This document shows, one piece after another, positions 35,398 through 42,522 of a stretch of 43,354 nucleotides of DNA (within the stretch, counting starts at the first letter, position 1; each line of letters opens with the position of its first letter). Below the pieces are notes generated by a model that ran no database searches, was not told where the DNA came from, and was given only the letters and a program-made list of their open reading frames with translations. The translations under genes were made by a program, and so were the position numbers. This DNA comes from Clostridia bacterium (GTDB lineage: Bacteria; Bacillota; Clostridia; Oscillospirales; CAG-272), in NCBI GenBank assembly GCA_017503325.1, contig JAFVTI010000004.1:1-43354 (forward strand). Reading direction: 5' to 3'.

Positions 35398-35405
35398 CGT
35401 TTTTC

Positions 35406-37727
35406 TTAATGATTTTTACTTCCTACCCAACTCCGCTTGGAAAGCCATGTGAGGATCGTGATAGCAGCGGCGAGAACAGCAACCGTCAGCATGAGATAGA
35501 GGGCGGAGCTTGCCGCCGTGGTGAGAAAACCGGTACCTTCCAACAGGTAAGTGAAATCGAAATACTGCGCCACGGCGAGACCGAAGCGGCGAAGCAGGAA
35601 AGGCATGAGGGTGACGGTGGCAACGATGGCCATGGTGTTCAGCACCTTACCCGACAGGAGGGAGATTCCCGTGAGGGCAGTGACGAGCAGAACGACAGCC
35701 AGCCACTTGACGGCGATCCAGAGGGCGACGAACTGTGCCACGGTCATGCTCGGCTGACTTCCGAACATGGTGATACTTTGAATGGGTGCATCCCACGCGG
35801 GTAACTCAAAGGACTTCATGGCGGCGGTGAGGTCGATGGCGGTAAAGGCCGCGAACAGAATGGTGGTAAGAGTCAGCACCGCTGCGTATTTGGCAAGGAA
35901 CAGACGCCATCTGCCCTTGCCCGTCGCTTTGAGGATATTGTGAATACCGCCACGGATCTCATTGGCGAACACACCCGCGAACAGGAGCAGGACAAGGCCG
36001 TAGAGCAGGTAATCAAAGCCTTGGTTAAACAGAGTATTCCAACCCGTATCGTAGACGAAGTAGGCATCCTTTCCGGCGGTTTGGGCGGACAGGATATAGT
36101 CGCGGCGGTTTTCGATGCGGGCAAAATGACTGTCGCGATCCTTGGCGTAATTGTACTCGTCAATAAAAGCAAGGTATTCTTGCTGGGAGATCTTGCCTTG
36201 GTAGTAGTCTGCCAAAACTTGGTTGTAGCCGTTCTTGGCGGTGTCGATGCGGTTGCGTTCTGCATCCATGTAGGCTAACTTTTCCTCGGTCAGCTCGCCC
36301 GATAGGGTGGTCATGTACTCCTTGTACACGCTATCCGTAAAGGATTCGGTATAGGTAAAGGTCTCGGCGGCGATAAAGCCCTTGGCAAGCAGAACAATGA
36401 CTACAATGATGATGAACTTGTTTGCCAGCAGGAGCTTACCCATCTCCGCGCCGAACAGGGTGTGGCAAGGCATGGGAATGGCTCTTGCGGGGAGCTTGAT
36501 AGGCTTCTTTGTCTTGATCTTGACCGCGCCTTGGGTGCGGCAGAAGGCGAAGGCGGACAAGGCGGCAAAGGTCAGAGCAAGGGCAGCGAACAAACCAATA
36601 GACAGGGGTATGTACGGCACCGACTCCTCAAAGACGTTAAGGGAGTAGTACCGCGTGTAGGCGGTCTTGGTGTCCATGACTGTGAACAGGTTGAGCATAT
36701 CAAAAGAACCCGTCTGCTCCAACGAGATGAAGAAGTACAGCACGAAGTTGACCGCTACAGCACCCAGAGAGGCCACGAAGGTCAGGGCGTACTTTTTGAT
36801 GAACACCGAAAGCAGCATAATGAGGGTGCCCAGCGCGAACAGAACCAAAATCTTGGTCAGCACCGACACGGCCAACAGCTCGCCCACGGTGATGATCTCG
36901 GGGCAGAACTTGAAGTCCTCGAAGACCTGGACGAAGTTGCCAAGGGAGGAAAAACCGTAGCTGGCACCATAAAAGGCCAAGGTGGTAGCGGTGAACAGCA
37001 CCACGGCAAGGGTGGTGAACAGAGCCAGCGCGCCCAGCTTGCAAAGGAAGGTGTGCAATCTGCCCTTCTTGGTGGCGTGGAGGATGGGGTACATCCCCGA
37101 GGAAAACTCCTCGATGCAGAGTCCGGGAGCCAGCACCAGCATGAGCATGACCAGAAGAACGTTGCCGCTGGTGTAGGCGTGGTATTCGTCCCAGCCCACA
37201 GCGTACTCGTAGTCGATGGGAATGAGAGCGTTGACCTCGTAAATGCGCTCGATGTCGGACTGGTACTTGTATTCGTAGTCGTTTTCGGTCACACCCGAGG
37301 CGAGGTAGTCTTCTTTCGCGACAGCAGCAGCTTTGGCGACACGTTTGAGATCCTTGGTGTAAGTGTCCAGTTCAGCCATATATCGCTTGGCATTATAGTA
37401 ATCCCAATACTTTTCAGCATCCTCATCCAGTTCCCAATAGTATTCCTTAGCATTGGGATTCTGCCGATAGAATTCTTCCATCTCTTTCTTTTTCTGCGGA
37501 AGAAACACTTCGTTGTGATAGGTCTCCAATCGTTCAAACTCGATCTGCCAGGCAATGGAATCATCATTATAAGTCTCCAGCGCAGCCAGCACTCCATCTG
37601 ATAACTCTACGGTAGCCTCGTGCTTAGCGGCATTATAGGAGAGTAAGACGTTCAGAACAAATAAGATTGTGAACATCCCAAGCACAAGCCGGTTGCTGAC
37701 CAGCTTTTTACATTCGTGAAAAAACAT
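35406..37727 (-). CDS. Fused double ABC-2 type permease (operon A)
   Basis: A 773-residue permease, the shortest of the four; start at 37727 behind AAAGGGAAC. Its N-terminus MFFHECKKLVSNRLVLGMF differs from the MxKYExKK of the others. The duplicated motif reads EFSSGMYPILHATKKGR and EIRGGIHNILKATGKGR. The outside domains (about residues 33-195 and 470-580) contain YEYKYQSDIERIYEVNALIP and YKEYMTTLSGELTEEKLAYM, close to the operon B permease. It is the last gene of operon A and has no ATPase partner there. Downstream are a terminator, a repeat element and a cut-off copy of a terminator, so an ATPase gene may have been lost at this junction. Confidence 0.88.
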   Translation of the reverse strand: MFFHECKKLVSNRLVLGMFTILFVLNVLLSYNAAKHEATVELSDGVLAALETYNDDSIAWQIEFERLETYHNEVFLPQKKKEMEEFYRQNPNAKEYYWELDEDAEKYWDYYNAKRYMAELDTYTKDLKRVAKAAAVAKEDYLASGVTENDYEYKYQSDIERIYEVNALIPIDYEYAVGWDEYHAYTSGNVLLVMLMLVLAPGLCIEEFSSGMYPILHATKKGRLHTFLCKLGALALFTTLAVVLFTATTLAFYGASYGFSSLGNFVQVFEDFKFCPEIITVGELLAVSVLTKILVLFALGTLIMLLSVFIKKYALTFVASLGAVAVNFVLYFFISLEQTGSFDMLNLFTVMDTKTAYTRYYSLNVFEESVPYIPLSIGLFAALALTFAALSAFAFCRTQGAVKIKTKKPIKLPARAIPMPCHTLFGAEMGKLLLANKFIIIVVIVLLAKGFIAAETFTYTESFTDSVYKEYMTTLSGELTEEKLAYMDAERNRIDTAKNGYNQVLADYYQGKISQQEYLAFIDEYNYAKDRDSHFARIENRRDYILSAQTAGKDAYFVYDTGWNTLFNQGFDYLLYGLVLLLFAGVFANEIRGGIHNILKATGKGRWRLFLAKYAAVLTLTTILFAAFTAIDLTAAMKSFELPAWDAPIQSITMFGSQPSMTVAQFVALWIAVKWLAVVLLVTALTGISLLSGKVLNTMAIVATVTLMPFLLRRFGLAVAQYFDFTYLLEGTGFLTTAASSALYLMLTVAVLAAAITILTWLSKRSWVGSKNH

Positions 37728-37756
37728 AAGTCGTTCCCTTTGATTGATCTGTCACA

Positions 37757-39298
37757 TCAATCGAACCAATTCCATATATCTCTGTCAGCAGGTTCAATGA
37801 TACGGACAGTGCCGTTTTGCAGGTCAGCCATAGCTAAGTGGGTAACGGCGTGGTCAGTGCCCTTAGCGTAGATTCCCGGGCCCTCCACATCAGCACCCTC
37901 CAATAAAGACTCCGTGATAGAACTCCATGTCTGATTGTAAACGTTGCGGAACTCCTTGTAAGTGTTGTAAGAGAACCAGATGCATTCACCGTCCACCACA
38001 AAATTGTCGATGCGGCAAGGAATTCCCTCGTATGTCATCTCCAGCACACATTCTCGCTCGGTGCCATCCAGCTTCATACGCATGATGCGTCCCCGCATTG
38101 CCATATCGACACTCTCTCCCGTAGAAGCACTGTATGTAAAGATGGCTTTTCTGTCCCCGCTCCCACGGGTGATAACCGTTTTTTCATTGTCCCATGTATA
38201 AGTGTAAAACTCCTTCAGGAGGCTTTTTTCGATCTCCTCGGCAGACATTCTCTCACGATAATAAATGTAGTCTCCCGAAATAGTTGGGTTATATATCGCG
38301 CCAAGTTCAACGTCTTTTCCTGTTTCTATATCGTATACGTTGTAGATGGGGGCAGCACCATTCGTATAAACATCCGTATAATTTGAGAGATAGGTAATGT
38401 AACGATCGGTATAGGCATTGATCGAAACACACTCAAAGAGAAGCTCGACCGTCTCAAAGCTCAGATCAGTCTTATAATATTTCTTAATATCATCACGCTC
38501 GGAAAATATGACAGTATCCCCCATCATGAAAATCGAGTTAAAATCATACTTTTTGTTTATAACGGTAGTTTTCATGGTTGCCAGATCCAATGCCAGAAGA
38601 TTGCATCTGGAGCTCTGCCCTGCCCCAACGTACTGATATTCGGTAAAGTAAAGAATGCCATCCTTTTCGCAGAAGATGTCATTTACCTCTTGTGCGTTGT
38701 TATAGATCTTCTCTACATTATTCCTTTCGTGGTCACAGCGATAGAGGCGCACCACCTCATCATTGTAGGTGCTGCGGAAATAAATGTATTCATCGCTTAT
38801 ATAGTCGGTCACAAGGAAGATGTTCCAGTACGTATTGAAGATGCAGTTTTCGGCATTATGATCACACAGGGGATCAGGACACCAGCTGCTGATATTGCCA
38901 GTGAGTTTATTGTAGAAAAATGTATCTCCCTGGCCTTGCCCCGTAATGATACGACCTGTGGGAAAAAAATTCTCGCTGCCATCATCCACACTGTTTCCTT
39001 GGTACAGTGCGTATAGCTCTTCCTTGGTTTTTCCCTCAAAGAATCCCTTATCCGAGGTCTTTTTGATAACAGAGGTAGCGTAGCCCGAGACGTCATAGCG
39101 GGATACAGTATAGTCATCATGGACCTGTATGCCAATAAAATTCTCAGCGATGCCACTGCCGGTTTGAGGCTGGTAGGCTTGGGACTCGGCTTGTTTCTGA
39201 CTCTCCAACTCGTCCTCAAATTGATTTCTGCGCGAACAGGAAATGAGAGAGGAAAGAAGGAGAACTGTAATAAGCATAATGATTATGACTCTTTTCAT
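37757..39298 (-). CDS. Propeller-type surface lipoprotein (operon A)
   Basis: A 513-residue protein, the longest of the set. The ATG at 39298 opens a lipoprotein signal (LLLSSLISC, Cys 21); AAGGATT lies 11 bases upstream. After the Cys come SRRNQFEDELESQKQAESQA, a charged stalk like those in operon B. The signature WCPDPLCDHNAENC (CX4CXHX4C) is intact. The extra length comes from a longer N-terminal region (about residues 50-110) and an insertion near the C-terminus (around VITRGSGDRKAIFTYSAST). The family ending MADLQNGTVRIIEP is kept. It lies between the anti-sigma-like gene (25 bp) and the permease gene (29 bp). Confidence 0.86.
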   Translation of the reverse strand: MKRVIIIMLITVLLLSSLISCSRRNQFEDELESQKQAESQAYQPQTGSGIAENFIGIQVHDDYTVSRYDVSGYATSVIKKTSDKGFFEGKTKEELYALYQGNSVDDGSENFFPTGRIITGQGQGDTFFYNKLTGNISSWCPDPLCDHNAENCIFNTYWNIFLVTDYISDEYIYFRSTYNDEVVRLYRCDHERNNVEKIYNNAQEVNDIFCEKDGILYFTEYQYVGAGQSSRCNLLALDLATMKTTVINKKYDFNSIFMMGDTVIFSERDDIKKYYKTDLSFETVELLFECVSINAYTDRYITYLSNYTDVYTNGAAPIYNVYDIETGKDVELGAIYNPTISGDYIYYRERMSAEEIEKSLLKEFYTYTWDNEKTVITRGSGDRKAIFTYSASTGESVDMAMRGRIMRMKLDGTERECVLEMTYEGIPCRIDNFVVDGECIWFSYNTYKEFRNVYNQTWSSITESLLEGADVEGPGIYAKGTDHAVTHLAMADLQNGTVRIIEPADRDIWNWFD

Positions 39299-39323
39299 GG
39301 TGTTGAAATCCTTTCTTAATGAT

Positions 39324-40598
39324 TTAGTGGCTAATTGGAATAATCTCATACATACAATCCGGATCGTTAATATCTACCATAATGACAGTACCATCTTCCA
39401 ATGTCAGCTTGCCTGTTACCGTATAGCCATATTCGTCTGCGGTGTAGGTCTCCCATTTCGTGATACGCTGGCAGGTCCCGTCATAAAGGAAAAACTTTTT
39501 ATTTCCGTCATCCGTTATGACGTAGGTATAGCAATCATAGGCCATATTATGATGCATCATTCCGGTAAAAATACCCGGTGTCAGATCTGCTGCATATTTG
39601 TGAAGTAAGACGCGGTATGATAAGCGGAAATAATCATCGGTCAGATCATCAAACAGGCTTTCTCGAGCCTTCTGCGCCTGCAGATGCAGCTCAGATAAAC
39701 GCTTTTCATGAGCAGATGCATCCACTTTCTCATTCTCGGCATACCGATAGGCACCAAGCAGAACCGGGCGATATGATGCATTCAAATACACTTTATTTAA
39801 GCCATAATGACTGCTCCCGTAATATGTCTTGTTCTCGCTGATCGTGGTCAGGTCAAGTCCGCCTATATAGATACTGCCCCCACCTGTGATATTTCCCTCG
39901 CTGTCGGTAACCGTGAAATCCACGAAATTATCCTCTACGCAAGGACGTGAAACAGCAGGATACTGCCAAAGCAAAACGGTGTCTTCTGTAATAGATACGG
40001 ATCTGCCAAGACAGGAAATGGCTTCCTCTGTGCTGACATTTAAGAACTCATCAGCAACAACATATCTCCGATTTGCTTTGTTCCAAACCGACCAATACAG
40101 GTTTTGATTGATTTCGATTTGTACAGCTTCAAAAAGCGCGCCGTCCGCACCGGGTGTAACGGTAATCGTTTCCCCCTCTCTGCAATGAAAGCTCAGGAGA
40201 ATGAGTCTCTGCCCCCAGCATCTCACGGTTTCAACAGAAACAGCCGCGCCGGTCGTTGGGCTCACAATTCCGGTGTCAAGGCTCTGCCCTATGCTCAACC
40301 GTTGTACTTGTATGATATTTGGGTCCTCCACCCATTCCACATCAAGGGAGGATGGGTTTTGGGTGTTAGAGGGATCTGTGTGTATTCCCGTATTGAATAG
40401 CATAGCGGAAAGAAACACCGACGCAACAGCAACTGCCAGCATGGTCACGCAAGCAGCGAGTATAAGGATGCGCTTCATGATACGCTGTGATCGACATTTT
40501 TTCACACGGACAGATACATCAGACAGCTCGGCATCCAGGATCATATCGTCATCCAACTCACTTATTAGCAAGCAAGCCTTATATCTTGTTTTTTTCAT
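39324..40598 (-). CDS. Membrane-anchored anti-sigma-like protein (operon A)
   Basis: A 424-residue protein whose ATG at 40598 overlaps the sigma stop by 4 bases (ATGA). The cytoplasmic part KACLLISELDDDMILDAELS keeps the hydrophobic and acidic pattern of the other two copies (I-x-x-L/I-D-D-x-x-x-L), followed by a basic stretch, one helix (about residues 42-65) and an outside domain. Outside, RLILLSFHCREGETITVTPG, RPCVEDNFVDFTV and GGGSIYIGGLDLTTIS are conserved. Sequence elsewhere is more diverged than between operons B and C. The likely role is control of the neighbouring sigma; direct evidence would be a sigma-binding segment, which cannot be recognised here. Confidence 0.74.
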   Translation of the reverse strand: MKKTRYKACLLISELDDDMILDAELSDVSVRVKKCRSQRIMKRILILAACVTMLAVAVASVFLSAMLFNTGIHTDPSNTQNPSSLDVEWVEDPNIIQVQRLSIGQSLDTGIVSPTTGAAVSVETVRCWGQRLILLSFHCREGETITVTPGADGALFEAVQIEINQNLYWSVWNKANRRYVVADEFLNVSTEEAISCLGRSVSITEDTVLLWQYPAVSRPCVEDNFVDFTVTDSEGNITGGGSIYIGGLDLTTISENKTYYGSSHYGLNKVYLNASYRPVLLGAYRYAENEKVDASAHEKRLSELHLQAQKARESLFDDLTDDYFRLSYRVLLHKYAADLTPGIFTGMMHHNMAYDCYTYVITDDGNKKFFLYDGTCQRITKWETYTADEYGYTVTGKLTLEDGTVIMVDINDPDCMYEIIPISH

Positions 40599-41161
40599 AC
40601 GCTGATACCCCTTTCGTGTAAATGTTTTTTTAGCTTGGTTCTTGTTCGGCGCAAACGAATCTCCACCGCCCCCTCTGTCAAGCCATAGGCTGCAGACAAC
40701 CTTGAAATACTGTAATTATGCCAGTAACGTCCCACGAACAACTTTCGGTTGAGGGCGTCCTGATCTCTCAAAAAAGTTTGCAAATGCTCCTTGATTTCCC
40801 CTGACAATTCGTTTGTCATGTCATCATCCGAGGGGAAGCAATCACCCAACTCCTCCATGATTTCTTCCAATGAAACATCCATATAGCAGTTGTATCCTTG
40901 GCGGTGTATACTTTTATGCCGATTGATGGATATGTTGCGAACGATTCTGCCAAGAAAGGTTCGCAGAACCTGCGGGCGGTGAGGCGGAATGCTGTTCCAT
41001 AGAGACAAATAGGCATCGCTGACACATTCCTCTGCATCGGACTCGTTGTGCAGGATACTCATAGAAACCGTTGAGCAGTAACGCCCATATTTCTTGTCTG
41101 TCTCTTTGATGGCTGTTTCGTCCCGCTTCCAGAACAGATCAATGATCTTTTCGTCGTTCAT
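40595..41161 (-). CDS. ECF-type RNA polymerase sigma factor (operon A)
   Basis: A 188-residue ECF sigma factor, start at 41161 behind AAAGGGGGGT. Region 2: ESDAEECVSDAYLSLWNSIP and FLGRIVRNISINRHK. Region 4: LRDQDALNRKLFVGRYWHNY and LSAAYGLTEGAVEIRLRRTR (about residues 135-178). The region 4 helix differs from the SGYSENNVYQ type of the other two sigma factors, so it probably reads a different -35 sequence; its own upstream promoter indeed lacks the TTCCTAA box. The 40-residue linker is rich in Glu and Asp. Confidence 0.91.
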   Translation of the reverse strand: MNDEKIIDLFWKRDETAIKETDKKYGRYCSTVSMSILHNESDAEECVSDAYLSLWNSIPPHRPQVLRTFLGRIVRNISINRHKSIHRQGYNCYMDVSLEEIMEELGDCFPSDDDMTNELSGEIKEHLQTFLRDQDALNRKLFVGRYWHNYSISRLSAAYGLTEGAVEIRLRRTRTKLKKHLHERGISV

Positions 41162-41190
41162 AGCTCACCCCCCTTTCGCAAGTGTCAAAG

Positions 41191-41211
41191 GCCTTTCACT
41201 TATATACACAA
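41191..41211 (-). promoter_or_regulatory. Putative ECF -10 region, operon A
   Basis: Minus strand TTGTGTATATAAGTGAAAGG matches the operon B element (GTCTATATAAGTGAAAGG) at the same place before the sigma gene, but without the TTCCTAA box upstream. It is probably the autoregulatory promoter of this sigma factor. Confidence 0.42.
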
Positions 41212-41260
41212 AATTTTCCTTGAAATCCGACACATTTTCCAAATATATTTTTTCATTTAC

Positions 41261-41303
41261 ATTGTAGCATAATACAAATATCCGAAAAACACCCCATCGG
41301 CAC
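41261..41303 (-). promoter_or_regulatory. Operon A distal promoter with regulon motif
   Basis: Minus strand: motif GTGCCGATGGGGTGTT (41288-41303) and extended -10 TGCTACAAT (TACAAT at 41261-41266), 27-bp offset. The -35 position reads TTTTTC. Confidence 0.82.
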
Positions 41304-41321
41304 GATTTTACAAGGCGCAAA

Positions 41322-41352
41322 AAAAGAACAGCCATGGATTGGCTGTTCTTTT
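41322..41352 (-). terminator. Terminator of the AraC-family gene
   Basis: A perfect 13-base stem (41322-41334 with 41340-41352, AAAAGAACAGCCA and complement) and a T run on the minus strand, 9 bp after the stop codon. The operon A motif follows within about 20 bp. Confidence 0.88.
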
Positions 41353-41360
41353 GTGTTCTG

Positions 41361-42341
41361 TTAGGCTTGTGTTGCATAGCATCCCGGGTCTCCCGCAGCC
41401 GCCATTTGCAGCTTGGCAAAGGCCTCTTTGCGTCCCTTTACTGTGCTTTTTCTGAAATCCGCAGGTGCAATGCCCGATTCCCTTTTGAAGAAACGGTAAA
41501 AATGCTGTTCGGTGCTGAAGCCGAGACGGAAAGCGATCTCGGAGAGCTTCAAATCAGTAAAAGCGAGATAGCTTTGAGCGCGTTGCAAGCGGGCATCCTT
41601 GATAAAATCGTAATAGGACAAGCCGCTGTATCTGCGGAATATCTTCTGCAGCTTGTTCTTATTGACGCCAAAGTGGCGACAAACCTCTTCAATACGGTAG
41701 GGATGCATGAGGTTGCCGTGGATGCGAATGACGATATTGCGATAGGTGGCGAAGGTCAGAGAGTTGTCACGCTGCGCCTCGATCTTGTGGGTGTATTGCG
41801 CCTCCAAGCCCGTAAGGATATCCATGAAATTGGCACGGATGCGGCAGGACCAGCATTTGTCGGGGTCTTGCTCCTCTATGGCAGCCACGGCAGCGTCACA
41901 GATGCGAAAGTAATTGTCCATCTGCTCATATGTCATGTCGATGCATTTGAGGTCTGTATGAGTTTCCATGAATGGAGCAAGACGGAATAAATGATAGGTT
42001 TCGGCTAAGATCTCGTATACCCCCTGCTCCATGATAGCGGGGCGCATATTCACGTTAATAAAGGTGGGAGAAAATACTATGTTATATACGTCCCCGTTAT
42101 CCAAAGAGCCGATCACAGTTTCGCCATCCCGCAAGCAGAGCGCCATAGGTGTCTCTGCCGTTATCTTGTAAGTCATGATCTCTCCTGCTTGACTGTTGAC
42201 GTTCAGGGTTCCCGTACCGTTTCTGATCAGAACGAGGGAAAAGTAGCCGGAATCGGCGGGTGGAGAAAAGGGGCTCTCACCGCGTTCCGCATTGAACAGA
42301 ATGATTCTTTTCAGCTTTTCTGAGATGCGTGTCAGTTGCAT
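41361..42341 (-). CDS. AraC-family transcriptional regulator, probable master activator
   Basis: A 326-residue protein. The ATG at 42341 follows GGGGAGG; a longer frame upstream would extend past its own promoter and is rejected. The N-terminal ~200 residues form an unassigned ligand or dimerisation domain with beta-strand character (YFSLVLIRNGTGTLNV). The C-terminal 100 residues are the two-helix-turn-helix AraC domain: YRIEEVCRHFGVNKNKLQKI, then DLKLSEIAFRLGFSTEQHFY and RFFKRESGIAPADFRKS. Its own promoter has the same motif as the four operons that follow on the same strand, so it probably activates itself and them. The inducer is unknown. Confidence 0.9.
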   Translation of the reverse strand: MQLTRISEKLKRIILFNAERGESPFSPPADSGYFSLVLIRNGTGTLNVNSQAGEIMTYKITAETPMALCLRDGETVIGSLDNGDVYNIVFSPTFINVNMRPAIMEQGVYEILAETYHLFRLAPFMETHTDLKCIDMTYEQMDNYFRICDAAVAAIEEQDPDKCWSCRIRANFMDILTGLEAQYTHKIEAQRDNSLTFATYRNIVIRIHGNLMHPYRIEEVCRHFGVNKNKLQKIFRRYSGLSYYDFIKDARLQRAQSYLAFTDLKLSEIAFRLGFSTEQHFYRFFKRESGIAPADFRKSTVKGRKEAFAKLQMAAAGDPGCYATQA

Positions 42342-42368
42342 GGTTGCCTCCCCGAGTGGTTTGCATAC

Positions 42369-42411
42369 ATTGTAGCATATTTCTGTGCCAAATACAATAC
42401 CTTTTCGGCAC
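42369..42411 (-). promoter_or_regulatory. Promoter of the AraC-family gene with regulon motif
   Basis: Minus strand: motif GTGCCGAAAAGGTATT (42396-42411) and extended -10 TGCTACAAT (TACAAT at 42369-42374), 27-bp offset. The expected start of transcription is about 22 bases before the ATG. The flanking sequence is otherwise unlike the other sites, which argues for selection on the motif. Confidence 0.82.
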
Positions 42412-42461
42412 ACCTTTGGATAGTAAAAGAACTGAAGAATCATAAAAATGCATCTCGGTTC

Positions 42462-42515
42462 TTGACAAATCACCTATCATAGTATATAATAATATATGAT
42501 TACAAATGATAGGTG
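42462..42515 (+). promoter_or_regulatory. Consensus promoter with inverted-repeat operator for the HTH-DUF3990 gene
   Basis: TTGACA (42462-42467), 17 bases, TATAAT (42485-42490) form a perfect vegetative promoter. CACCTATCAT (42471-42480, in the spacer) and its exact complement ATGATAGGTG (42506-42515, overlapping the ribosome binding site) make a 10-bp inverted repeat. A repressor bound there would block RNA polymerase; the encoded HTH domain is the natural candidate. Confidence 0.88.
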
Positions 42516-42522
42516 GTATATC

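Noticed and set aside
36462..37601. Long plus-strand frame (379 codons) opposite the operon A permease
   Set aside because: It is a shadow of the permease codons: biased composition, no ribosome binding site, and no domain. The same applies to the plus-strand frames opposite 3908-4873, 6973-7932, 25228-26100, 27558-28508 and 30658-31533.
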